The translations under genes were made by a program, and so were the position numbers. Source: CAZEYT01 sp964516295 (lineage in GTDB: Bacteria > Verrucomicrobiota > Verrucomicrobiia > Chthoniobacterales > Terrimicrobiaceae). Taken from it: a DNA stretch of 18,496 nucleotides. The notes below the pieces were generated by a model. It saw only the letters and a list, made by a program, of their open reading frames with translations, ran no database searches and was not told the DNA's origin. The DNA is taken from NCBI GenBank assembly GCA_964516295.1, contig CAZEYT010000053.1, forward strand, positions 1-18,496, given 5' to 3'. Of the stretch, positions 1-8,279 are shown piece by piece (the stretch's first letter is position 1; every line of letters begins with the position of its first letter).

Positions 1-2
1 CT

Positions 3-860
3 TTTCAAACCCATGCCGGGCTCGCGGATTTCATGCGGGAAGGCGTCGGGGCGCTCGCGACGCAGGTTCATGGGCTCGGGCCGTTCCCCGTCGCCGGAAA
101 GTCCGGCACCGCCTACAACTTCACCGATACCTACTTTTTCGGCTACACCGATGCGGTCACCTGCGGAACGTGGGTGGGATTTGACCGTCCGACAAAGATT
201 TTCCGCGGGGCGTTCGGCAAAGATCTCGCGCTCCCGATCTGGTCGCGAATCATGAACGCCGTCGCCCAGGAATTCCCGCCCAAGCCGCTTGCCAAGCCCG
301 CTGAACTCCAGGAGGTCGAAATCTGCCAGACGTCCGGGCTTCTCCTGACACCCCGGTGCCGCTTGGAGTTCAATGATCCCTCGTCTGGTATCTCTTCCTC
401 GAAAAGTCTCGGCTATATCGAATATGCCACGGCGGATCAGGTGCCGAAAATCCGGTGCGACGTTCACGGCGGGGGCGTGCGCTCGTTCGCGAGAGAATTC
501 GACGAAGCCGGCTGGCCTCGCGCAGCAGCCGCGGTGGACCTCGCGACCATCCGACCAATCGCCGTTTCGAGTCCGACACTGCTCGGATTCAACGATGTTT
601 ACCGTTCGGTGCGGCCCGGCGGTAATCCGGCCGACGATGCAGATATCCCGGTCGCCAAAGCCATTCCTGTCCAGACGGCCGAAGCCGCTGCGGCCGAGGC
701 GGCGAATCCACAAACGCCCGCGGCCGAACCGGCCGCTTCGGTCGCCGGTGCGGAAGTGGCCGAGCCCGAGGTCCGAAAGGCCGAGGCCGTGCGGCCCTTG
801 GACTCACCGCTCGATGCGCCCGCCATCCAGCTTCCGCCGCCACCGCCGCTCAATTTCTGA
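3..860 (+). CDS. Penicillin-binding protein transpeptidase, C-terminal part (5' end outside window)
   Basis: This is the 3' part of a penicillin-binding protein, probably class A, which cross-links peptidoglycan in the periplasm. The frame is open to the left edge, so the glycosyltransferase half and the SxxK serine lie outside. The visible part has the third transpeptidase motif as KSGT (bases 99-110), followed by the usual YFFGYTD and TWVGFD blocks and a conserved end-of-domain segment around LPIWSRIM. After the domain there is a Cys-containing segment (roughly bases 310-480) and then a long low-complexity Ala/Glu/Pro tail from about base 640, ending in five prolines and LNF. Such tails are disordered and vary between relatives. 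An internal ATG at base 33 exists, but residues before it (FQTHAGLADF) continue the domain, so it is not the start. Family call is firm; the class A assignment is an inference. Confidence 0.88.
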   Translation, partial: FQTHAGLADFMREGVGALATQVHGLGPFPVAGKSGTAYNFTDTYFFGYTDAVTCGTWVGFDRPTKIFRGAFGKDLALPIWSRIMNAVAQEFPPKPLAKPAELQEVEICQTSGLLLTPRCRLEFNDPSSGISSSKSLGYIEYATADQVPKIRCDVHGGGVRSFAREFDEAGWPRAAAAVDLATIRPIAVSSPTLLGFNDVYRSVRPGGNPADDADIPVAKAIPVQTAEAAAAEAANPQTPAAEPAASVAGAEVAEPEVRKAEAVRPLDSPLDAPAIQLPPPPPLNF

Positions 861-906
861 TCGGTTTTTTCTCGCAGATTCCGTGGCCCGGATATATTGA
901 ACTCCG

Positions 907-2187
907 ATGCCCTCCACGTCTTCCAACGACCTGGTCCAAAAGCTGATCGACAAGTTCAGCAATTCCAGAGACTTCACGATCTCGTTCATTCTGCACGCGG
1001 TGCTCGTGGGGATCTTTGGAACAAGCGTTCTTTTCCAAGCCGTACAGGAGGTGCCGGACTTCGAAGGGGAAAGCGGGGGCTTTGTCGGCGCAGAGGCCGA
1101 TGCCGCCGCCCCACCACCCCAAACCACACAGCAAGTTCCTCAAACCCCGAATATCACCGTCTCCGCTGCTCCGACGGCGACGAGCACGCTTAGTGCGATT
1201 ACGACCATGGCCCCGTCTCCGGTGAATTTTACCATGGCCCAGATGGTCGTCGCGCCCGTTCAAGCTGCGGCACCGAGTGCGGTTCAAATGTCCGCGCCAC
1301 GTCCGACAGCCGGGGCTAGCGGACTTTCCGGAGCCGAAGCCGCTGCCATCAAGAGCTTCACCGGCGGGTGGGGCAAGGGAATAGGCTCCGGAACCGGAAC
1401 CCGGACTCGCGAGTTCGAATTTGTCGCCTACATCGGGCAGTATTCCGGCGGCAACTGGAATTCAACCGTCCGCATCGTCAACAACAACATCACCAGCGGC
1501 AGTCTCCCCAACTTGCTCTACTTCATGAGCTCGTGGTCGAAAAACCGCGTCAAGACGAACTACAAGAACGTCAAAGCCATCCGTCTCGACAGCGATGAGC
1601 TTTTTTCGGTGAAGCCGCCCTTCATCTTTCTCACCGGCACACGGGATTTTCGCCTGACCGAAAAGGAAGTCGAGAACCTGCGCAAATACGTCCGTCTTGG
1701 CGGGGCGATCTGGGGCGACAGCTCGGTGCCGGGACGGAATTCCCGATTCGACATCGCCTTCCGTCGTGAAATGAAGCGCGTGATTCCAGACGTCGACAAA
1801 GATTGGGAAGAGCTCCCGACCAATCACCCGATTTTTGCGCGCGACGCCTACTTCCCGGAAATCCGCGAAGTTCCGCCGGGTCTGAATTTCTACAAAGAAC
1901 CGGTTTACGTTCTCCGGATCTTCGGGGAGATTTCCATCCTCTACACCGCGAACGACTACGGCGACATGTGGCAGGTCGGACTGAACGAGCAGGGTCAAAT
2001 CGACATGCGACGCAATGTTCAAGGCCAGTTTGTTGCCATCAACGACGTGATCTGGAACAACCGTGAGACTTACCTGAGAAATATCTCTCCCGAAAGCCTC
2101 GCCAAGACCTACAAGTTTGGCACAAACGTTGTGATTCATCTCCTGACCCGGTGGGAGTCGAAGACCCGCACGGCGACGTCGCTCTAG
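907..2187 (+). CDS. Membrane-anchored DUF4159 domain protein
   Basis: A 426-residue protein of unknown function. Residues 23-45 form one hydrophobic segment after a short charged N-terminus, so it is probably an inner-membrane protein with most of its mass in the periplasm. Residues 55-150 are a Pro/Ala/Thr/Gln-rich linker that looks disordered. From about residue 168 to the end it matches the DUF4159 pattern: a start of the type FEFVxYIGQYSGGNWN (169 on), FIFLTGTRDF (239 on), the glycine turn GGAIWGD (265-271), an RRE-RVIPD block, HPIF, and NDYGDMW (349 on). DUF4159 has a glutamine-amidotransferase-like fold in family descriptions, but no catalytic Cys is apparent here. It usually sits near MoxR/DUF58 or TonB-like genes, which are not seen in this window. 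The start ATG is 46 bases after the upstream gene and lacks a clear ribosome-binding site. The domain call is good; function is unknown. Confidence 0.82.
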   Translation: MPSTSSNDLVQKLIDKFSNSRDFTISFILHAVLVGIFGTSVLFQAVQEVPDFEGESGGFVGAEADAAAPPPQTTQQVPQTPNITVSAAPTATSTLSAITTMAPSPVNFTMAQMVVAPVQAAAPSAVQMSAPRPTAGASGLSGAEAAAIKSFTGGWGKGIGSGTGTRTREFEFVAYIGQYSGGNWNSTVRIVNNNITSGSLPNLLYFMSSWSKNRVKTNYKNVKAIRLDSDELFSVKPPFIFLTGTRDFRLTEKEVENLRKYVRLGGAIWGDSSVPGRNSRFDIAFRREMKRVIPDVDKDWEELPTNHPIFARDAYFPEIREVPPGLNFYKEPVYVLRIFGEISILYTANDYGDMWQVGLNEQGQIDMRRNVQGQFVAINDVIWNNRETYLRNISPESLAKTYKFGTNVVIHLLTRWESKTRTATSL

Positions 2188-2269
2188 GCTAAGCTCGCCT
2201 GGCGGAAAAAGTCGGCTTTCCGGCTCCATGCATTCGACAGCCGTGCACGGCGTGGGGTAGTGTTCCGGC

Positions 2270-5200
2270 ATGTCGTTCGTCCATCTGCACTGCCATTCCG
2301 AATACTCACTGCTCGACGGAGCGGTGCGGGTTGAGGATCTGGTCAAAAAGGCCTCGCAGCTCGGCATGTCGGCCGTTGCACTGACGGATCATGGCAACCT
2401 CTACGGCGCCGTTCCCTTTTACCAAGCCGCGCAGAAAAAAGGCGTCAAACCCATCATCGGCTGTGAGGTCTATGTTGCGCCGGGTTCAATGCTGGACAAA
2501 AACGCGTCTTCTGCCAAAGAGGCCGCCTTCCACTTCACGCTCTTGGCCGCCGATGCCGAGGGTTACCAAAACTTGGTCAAGCTCGCCAGCGCGGCGCATC
2601 TCGAGGGATTTTATTACAAGCCGCGGATCGACAAGGAACGGCTCGCTGCCCATTCGAAAGGGCTGATCGCGCTCAGCGGATGTCTGGCCGGTGAGGTGAA
2701 TGTGAACCTCCAACATGGCCGCCGCAAAGAAGCCGCTGCTGTTGCCGGCCAATACCGCGACATTTTCGGGCCGGAGAATTTTTTCATCGAAATCCACGAC
2801 CACGGCATCGATGCCCAACGGCAGGTCAACCCCGAACTCATCCGCCTGGCCCGCGATCTCGATCTCGGTCTCGTCGCCGCGAACGATGTGCATTTTCTGG
2901 AGCGCTCCCATCATGAGGCCCACGACGTCCTCATTTGCATCGGGACGGGGTCGATGGTGATGGATGAGAAACGGATGCGGTATGTGCCGGAGCTCTACTT
3001 CAAGTCGGCTGAAGAGATGCGGCGGCTTTTTGCGGAGATTCCGGAGGCGTGCGACAACACGCTGGCCATCGCGGAGCGGTGCGGGTTCGAAATGGAATTC
3101 GGCCAGCCGAAGTATCCGGCTTACGAAGTTCCGGGCGGCAAGTCCCGCGAAGACTATCTTCGGGACCTCTGCTACGACGGGCTTGTGCGGCGCTATGGCG
3201 AAGCGGCCCTCCATGATCCCACCTTGCGCACGCGGCTCGACTATGAGCTCTCCGTGATCCTGAAGACCGGCTTCGTCAGCTACTTTCTTATCGTCTGGGA
3301 CTTTATCGCCTACGCAAAAAAGAAGGGCATCCCGGTCGGTCCGGGTCGCGGATCGGCGGCGGGATCGCTCATTGCCTACGTGCTCGAAATCACCGACATC
3401 GATCCCATTGCCTACGGGCTGATCTTCGAGCGCTTCCTGAATCCGGAGCGCGTGAGTCCTCCCGATATCGACGTTGACTTCTGCATGGAGCGCCGCGGCG
3501 AGGTCATCGAATACGTGCGCCAGAAATACGGCCAGCGGGCCGTCTCGCAGATTGTGACGTTTGGAACGCTGGGTGCGAAAAGTGTCGTCCGCGATGTGGG
3601 GCGCGTTTTGGGCTGGAGTTATGGCGATGCCGACCGCGTCGCCAAGATGATTCCTGCCGAGCTGAATATTACGCTCGAAAGCGCGGCAAAGAAAAATGCC
3701 GAGCTCGGAGCCGCGATTGAGAATGAACCGGCTGTCCGCCAGCTCTGGGATTATGCGACCGTGTTGGAAGGTCTCAGCCGCAATACGGGCATCCATGCCG
3801 CCGGGGTCGTCATCGGAGACCGGGCGCTCGATGAGTTCATTCCCCTTTGCCGGGGCAAGGAAGACGAAGTCGTGACACAGTACGCCATGGGCCCGCTGAC
3901 CGATCTCGGGATGCTCAAGATGGACTTCCTCGGCCTCAAAACGCTGACCGTCATGGACGAAGCCATCCGCCTGATTCACGCCAAGCAGCCGGACTTTGAC
4001 ATCGCCCGGATCCCCACGAAGGACAAGGCGGCCTTCGATATCTACAATCGTGGCGAGACGCTCGGGGTGTTCCAGATGGAAGGCGGCGGCATTACAAATT
4101 GCTGCAAACGTTTCGACGTGGATTCCATTGAGGACATCGTCGCTCTCGGAGCACTCTACCGGCCCGGTCCGATGCAGTTCATCGACGACTACATCGAACG
4201 CAAGAAGGGCAAAAAGGTGGAATACCTGCACCCGCTTCTCGAAGAAGTCTGTTCCGAGACCTACGGTATCATTGTTTATCAGGAACAGGTCCAGCGGGCG
4301 GCGGCGGTGATGGCCGGCTACTCGCTGGGCGAGGCGGATTTGCTTCGCCGTGCCATGGGCAAGAAAGACGCCGAGAAGATGGAAAAAGAGCGCGCGCGCT
4401 TTGTGAGCGGATGCGGCACGAAGCACGGCATGGATCCGAAAGTAGCCGATGCCATTTTCAGCTTCATCGCGAAATTTGCCGAATACGGATTCAACAAAAG
4501 CCACAGTGCCGCCTATGGCTGGATCTCGTATCAGACCGCCTACCTCAAAGCGCATTTTCCCCTGGAGTTCATGGCGGCCATGCTCAGTTACGATGCCAGC
4601 ACGACGGAGCGCCTCGCCGAGGTCATCGGAGAGTGTCGCCGCATGGATCTCGCCATCCGCCCGCCGGACATCAATGCCAGCGGACTGAAGTTTACGCCGG
4701 AAGAAGACGGCTCGGGCATTCGGTTTGGTCTGGCTTCGATCAAAAATGTGGGAGCCGGTGCCATGGAATCCGCCATCCGGGAGCGTTCCAAAAACGGGCC
4801 CTTCACATCGTTGGAGGATTTCTGTTCGCGCCTGGACTCGCGCACGGTGAACCGGAAAATCGTGGAAAGTCTCGTCAAGTGCGGAGCTTTCGACAGCTTC
4901 GGGAAACATCGGTCGCAGCTTTTTTCCGAAATCGAAGCGGCCATGGGCGCGGCGGCCTCGGTGCAGCGGGATCGTGCGAGCGGCCAGGTCTCTTTGTTCG
5001 ACAGTCTGGACCTTGCGCCGGAGCCCAAGCGCACGGTCAGCGAGGTCGAGCCATGGGCTCAACACGAGATGCTGGCTTACGAAAAAGAACTTCTCGGCTA
5101 TTACGTGAGCGGCCATCCCCTCGACCGTTACGCCGGGCATTTCGACGGCGAAAAATTTTCCACCATCGCGCAGGCCCAGCAGGCGGAGGATTCGGGAACG

Positions 5201-5677
5201 TTCAAGTTGGCGGGACTCGTCTCGACCGTGGAGAAGAAACTTACAAAGAAGGAAGGCAAGCCTTTCGGCGTTTTTGTGCTCGAGGACTTTACCGGTTCGC
5301 TGGAAATCACGGCCTGGGAAGAATCGTTTACAAAAAACGCCGCCCTGCTCGTGCCGGGATCGGCGATTGCGGTCAACGCCCGCATTACCCGTCGTGAGGA
5401 GGCGGTTCGCGCTACCGCCGGCCAGATGGCCGCCCTCAAACCCAAAGCCTCCGTCCGCGCCGTCCGCCTCCGGATTTCCCGCGAGCGGGTCGACGATGCA
5501 GCACTTCACACGATTTTGGAATCGGTCAAGGCCCACCCGGGCAAACGCCCGCTGATCCTTGAGTTTGTGCGCAAGGACGGCCTTGTTTTCGAGGTTCCGG
5601 CGGGCGAGGAATTCTCGGTCGGCGATGAACGGGCGCTCTTCCGCGCGGTCGCTGCTTTCACGCCGGGCGAGGATTGA
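2270..5677 (+). CDS. dnaE: DNA polymerase III alpha subunit
   Basis: The replicative DNA polymerase, 1135 residues, close to the 1160 of E. coli DnaE. In order it has: an N-terminal PHP domain (HLHCHSEYSLLDG from H5, TDHGNLYG at 39-46, GCEVY at 64-68, NDVHF at 205-209); the catalytic palm with PDIDVDF, whose D401 and D403 carry the same numbers as in E. coli, and the third aspartate D552 in MDFLGL; GALYRPGPM; the fingers motif EYGFNKSHSAAYG; a helix-hairpin-helix segment around 845-885; an internal clamp-binding motif QVSLF at 906-910; and an OB-fold near 975-1050. All nine PHP metal ligands known from DnaE1-type polymerases seem present, so it may proofread itself. It is a DnaE1-type protein, not the shorter error-prone DnaE2. 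The start at MSFVHLH fits family N-termini. There is no strong Shine-Dalgarno site. Confidence 0.97.
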   Translation: MSFVHLHCHSEYSLLDGAVRVEDLVKKASQLGMSAVALTDHGNLYGAVPFYQAAQKKGVKPIIGCEVYVAPGSMLDKNASSAKEAAFHFTLLAADAEGYQNLVKLASAAHLEGFYYKPRIDKERLAAHSKGLIALSGCLAGEVNVNLQHGRRKEAAAVAGQYRDIFGPENFFIEIHDHGIDAQRQVNPELIRLARDLDLGLVAANDVHFLERSHHEAHDVLICIGTGSMVMDEKRMRYVPELYFKSAEEMRRLFAEIPEACDNTLAIAERCGFEMEFGQPKYPAYEVPGGKSREDYLRDLCYDGLVRRYGEAALHDPTLRTRLDYELSVILKTGFVSYFLIVWDFIAYAKKKGIPVGPGRGSAAGSLIAYVLEITDIDPIAYGLIFERFLNPERVSPPDIDVDFCMERRGEVIEYVRQKYGQRAVSQIVTFGTLGAKSVVRDVGRVLGWSYGDADRVAKMIPAELNITLESAAKKNAELGAAIENEPAVRQLWDYATVLEGLSRNTGIHAAGVVIGDRALDEFIPLCRGKEDEVVTQYAMGPLTDLGMLKMDFLGLKTLTVMDEAIRLIHAKQPDFDIARIPTKDKAAFDIYNRGETLGVFQMEGGGITNCCKRFDVDSIEDIVALGALYRPGPMQFIDDYIERKKGKKVEYLHPLLEEVCSETYGIIVYQEQVQRAAAVMAGYSLGEADLLRRAMGKKDAEKMEKERARFVSGCGTKHGMDPKVADAIFSFIAKFAEYGFNKSHSAAYGWISYQTAYLKAHFPLEFMAAMLSYDASTTERLAEVIGECRRMDLAIRPPDINASGLKFTPEEDGSGIRFGLASIKNVGAGAMESAIRERSKNGPFTSLEDFCSRLDSRTVNRKIVESLVKCGAFDSFGKHRSQLFSEIEAAMGAAASVQRDRASGQVSLFDSLDLAPEPKRTVSEVEPWAQHEMLAYEKELLGYYVSGHPLDRYAGHFDGEKFSTIAQAQQAEDSGTFKLAGLVSTVEKKLTKKEGKPFGVFVLEDFTGSLEITAWEESFTKNAALLVPGSAIAVNARITRREEAVRATAGQMAALKPKASVRAVRLRISRERVDDAALHTILESVKAHPGKRPLILEFVRKDGLVFEVPAGEEFSVGDERALFRAVAAFTPGED

Positions 5678-5714
5678 ACTTGACCGTGCCTTGACGGCTG
5701 GGAAGCCTCGCGCC

Positions 5715-8279
5715 GTGCGAATCGGCGAGTCATCCAAAAGCGCGGGGAAAGGGGATTTCCCATGCTGGAACGAAACGTTCCGGGAAGACGGTTCCCCCCG
5801 GGAGGCCTACCAGTCGCTTTTCGAGCGGCTCGACGGGATGCCCCGGGCGAAAATCCGCACCCTCGACGAGCGGTTGGAGGCAACCATGCGCGAAATGGGG
5901 GTGACGTTCGACATCGCCCGCGACCGTCCCTGGGGAAGCCGACCGTGGTTCTGCGACCTGCTGCCGCAGATTTTTTCCGCGGCGGAGTGGGAGACCCTCT
6001 CGCTGGGCATCCAACAACGGCTGCGAGCGTTTGAGCTGTTCTTGCGGGACATGTATTCGGAGAAACAAATTCTCCGCGAAGGGGCGTTGCCGATTCAGCC
6101 GGTGATGGGCAGCGCATTTTATCAACGCGCGGCGGCGAATCTTCCTCCGCCGGGCGGGGCCTATCTCCACCTCAGCGGCATCGCGACCTGCCGTCTGCCG
6201 GACGGATCGCTCGCGGTGAAGCACCATTACTTCAGCAATGCGTCGGGCATTTCGTACATGATCCAAAACCGGCGCGCCCTCGCCCGGGTGATCCCGCAGT
6301 CTTTTCAGGAAACGTCGATCCACTCGATCTCCGACACGCCCACCGATATTCTCGAAATGCTGCGCTCGCTTTCGGATGTGCCGGACCCGACGGTGGTGTT
6401 GCTGTCGCCCGGTCCCGGAAGCGCGGTCTACTCCGAGCACAGTTTCCTGGCCCGACGCATGGGAATTCCTCTCGTGCAGGGAGGCGATCTTTTGGTGCTG
6501 CATGACGCGGTCTATCTCAAGACCGTGTCGGGACTGGAGAAAGTCGAGATCATCTACAGCCGCGTGTCCGATTCGTGGCTGGACCCACTTGCATTCCGCC
6601 GGGACTCTCTCCTCGGCGTGCCGGGATTGGTTCATTGTATTCGCAAGGGCACCGTGGCGGTCGTCAATGGCATCGGCTCCCAGCTGGCGGATGATCGGGC
6701 CCTTCTCCCCCTCGCCCCGACCATCATCCGATACTACCTCGGAGAGCGCCCGATATTGCGCTGTCTTCCAACGTATTGGCTGGGGGATCTCGACCAGAAG
6801 GAAATGGTTTTGTCGGACTTGGAGAACTTCACCATTCGTCCGCTCTACGGCGAACGCATCGTGCTGGGTGGCGACGGAGTGAAGCCGACCGCCGAGAAAT
6901 TGGAAGCCGCCCGTGCGGAGATTTTGCCGAATGCTTCGCAATTCGTCGCCCAGTCGCAGGAGTGCGATGCCCTGACCGTGTCGTACGCCGATGGCCGACG
7001 GTCGTTTCGTCGCCAGGATCACATTGTCTTTGCGCTGCGAAAGCCGGACGGAGAGTTTGAGATTTTCCCGGGTGCGCTGACGCGTGTTACCACCGGTCAG
7101 TCTCCCCACACGGCCTCGGAGCTGGGAGGCGGAAGTAAAGACACGTGGGTGCAGGTTGGATTCGAGGTCCATCCGGGAACAGTCGAGTCCCCGCGTTTTC
7201 AAGATGCTATCCTTCCTTCGCAACACGTGACGAGCCGGGTGGCGGAATCGTTTTATTGGCTCGGGCGTTACCTCGAGCGGGCGTTCAATCTGGCGGGCAT
7301 GGTCGGGGTTATCGAGTCGCTGGAGCTTGAGGAACTGAATCCGACCGAGCGCACGCACTATCGTCCCATCTGGAACCGCATCCTTCCGCCGTTGGAAGGA
7401 GCCGGGGCGGGGAGCCGTCGCACGCTCTCGAGTCCGGCCGGACGCTATCGACTGACACTCGACATCGACGAACCCGGCTCGGTGGTCAGCACCATTCTGC
7501 GCGCTTCGGCGAATGCAGAGTCGGTTCTCGAGGCGCTGAGCCTGGAAGCCTGGGGCGTGATCAGCGCGCTGCGGGACCGGTTCCGCGGAGCAAAATTCCG
7601 CCCGAATGACCCGGCCGAAACGCTCGCGGCGTCCTCCAAACGCCTCTGCGGCGTGGCGTGGCAATTGATTCCCCAGTTTTTCGGAACGGCCGATTGTACG
7701 ATGCTCGCGGATGGCGGCTGGAAGTTTTGTGAGATCGGTCAGTTGATCGAGCGGGCTGCGATCACGGCAAATGCGGTGACATCGATCGCCGGACCGCTCC
7801 TCGAGCCGGCCGACGAATCCGGCGGCGATCATGCGATGGAGATCCGGCTTTCGGCATTTCTCCGCCTGTTGAACAGCCGGGATGTTTACCGCCGGGTCTA
7901 CCAAATGCGGATCGAACCCGAGCCGTTGCTCGATCTTTTGTGGAAAAACCCGGTCGCCCCGCGCTCGGTGACGCGGTGTCTGCGCGGTTGTGCGTCGCGG
8001 ATTTTGGAAAATGAGGATTCCAGCTCCCCCGCCACAGCCCGGGCCGTGGCGGGAGTCGAGGACCTGATCCAGGCGGTGAATACTACCGACTGGGAAGCGC
8101 TGCTCAATGAGCGTGTCCGCGGGACGACAAAGAAATCCCCGCTCGAAGAGCACAGCGAAAGCCTGATGTCGCGCGTGTTGGGCATTCATGATTTGATCTC
8201 CGATGGATTTCTGAATCACCAAATCCACATGCGTCACGAAACCGCTCCTCTATTTCCCGGCCTGAAAAATGCTCTTTGA
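5715..8279 (+). CDS. Circularly permuted ATP-grasp / alpha-E fusion protein (predicted amide ligase)
   Basis: An 854-residue fusion, a usual size for this two-domain family. The first half (about 20-480) is the circularly permuted ATP-grasp domain once called DUF404/DUF407: LLPQI..AEW near the N-terminus, ASGISYMIQNR (176 on), LLSPGPG..YSEHSFLARRMG (EH at 241-242), LDPLAFRRDSLLGVPGL, VVNGIGS, RYYLGE. The second half starts with SRVAESFYWLGRYLERA at about 507 and is the alpha-helical alpha-E (DUF403) domain. ATP-grasp enzymes join a carboxylate to an amine using ATP; here the substrates are unknown. Several polar residues I remember as typical are changed (K169-H170-H171, S285-D286-S287, Q in QNR). 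The reading frame stays open upstream to an ATG at 5559, but that would overlap dnaE by over 100 bases with an implausible Arg/Ser-rich leader. GTG at 5715 is the best start, with TTG 5691 as an alternative. Its 3' end overlaps the next gene by 11 bases. Confidence 0.88.
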   Translation: MRIGESSKSAGKGDFPCWNETFREDGSPREAYQSLFERLDGMPRAKIRTLDERLEATMREMGVTFDIARDRPWGSRPWFCDLLPQIFSAAEWETLSLGIQQRLRAFELFLRDMYSEKQILREGALPIQPVMGSAFYQRAAANLPPPGGAYLHLSGIATCRLPDGSLAVKHHYFSNASGISYMIQNRRALARVIPQSFQETSIHSISDTPTDILEMLRSLSDVPDPTVVLLSPGPGSAVYSEHSFLARRMGIPLVQGGDLLVLHDAVYLKTVSGLEKVEIIYSRVSDSWLDPLAFRRDSLLGVPGLVHCIRKGTVAVVNGIGSQLADDRALLPLAPTIIRYYLGERPILRCLPTYWLGDLDQKEMVLSDLENFTIRPLYGERIVLGGDGVKPTAEKLEAARAEILPNASQFVAQSQECDALTVSYADGRRSFRRQDHIVFALRKPDGEFEIFPGALTRVTTGQSPHTASELGGGSKDTWVQVGFEVHPGTVESPRFQDAILPSQHVTSRVAESFYWLGRYLERAFNLAGMVGVIESLELEELNPTERTHYRPIWNRILPPLEGAGAGSRRTLSSPAGRYRLTLDIDEPGSVVSTILRASANAESVLEALSLEAWGVISALRDRFRGAKFRPNDPAETLAASSKRLCGVAWQLIPQFFGTADCTMLADGGWKFCEIGQLIERAAITANAVTSIAGPLLEPADESGGDHAMEIRLSAFLRLLNSRDVYRRVYQMRIEPEPLLDLLWKNPVAPRSVTRCLRGCASRILENEDSSSPATARAVAGVEDLIQAVNTTDWEALLNERVRGTTKKSPLEEHSESLMSRVLGIHDLISDGFLNHQIHMRHETAPLFPGLKNAL

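Noticed and set aside
893..898. TATATT just before the DUF4159 start as a -10 box
   Set aside because: No acceptable -35 box at the right distance and it would give an almost leaderless transcript; too weak to report as a promoter.
861..906. T-run after the penicillin-binding protein stop as an intrinsic terminator
   Set aside because: Six T's follow the stop, but no stable GC-rich hairpin precedes them.
2203..2222. CGGAAA / TTTCCG inverted repeat between the DUF4159 gene and dnaE as a terminator
   Set aside because: Only six paired bases, AT-rich stem and no T-run after it.
1462..2367. A 301-codon minus-strand open frame spanning the DUF4159-dnaE junction
   Set aside because: No domain and it covers the conserved part of DUF4159; a compositional shadow.
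5559..5714. Upstream ATG extension of the ATP-grasp/alpha-E gene into dnaE
   Set aside because: It would overlap dnaE by over 100 bases and add an Arg/Ser-rich leader unlike the family N-terminus.
2486..5737. A 1083-codon open frame on the minus strand opposite dnaE
   Set aside because: It mirrors the codon pattern of dnaE in GC-rich DNA. Its translation has no recognisable domain, while the plus strand encodes an unmistakable DnaE.
5730..8237. An 835-codon open frame on the minus strand opposite the ATP-grasp/alpha-E gene
   Set aside because: Arg/His-rich translation with no domain; the plus strand has clear family motifs throughout.
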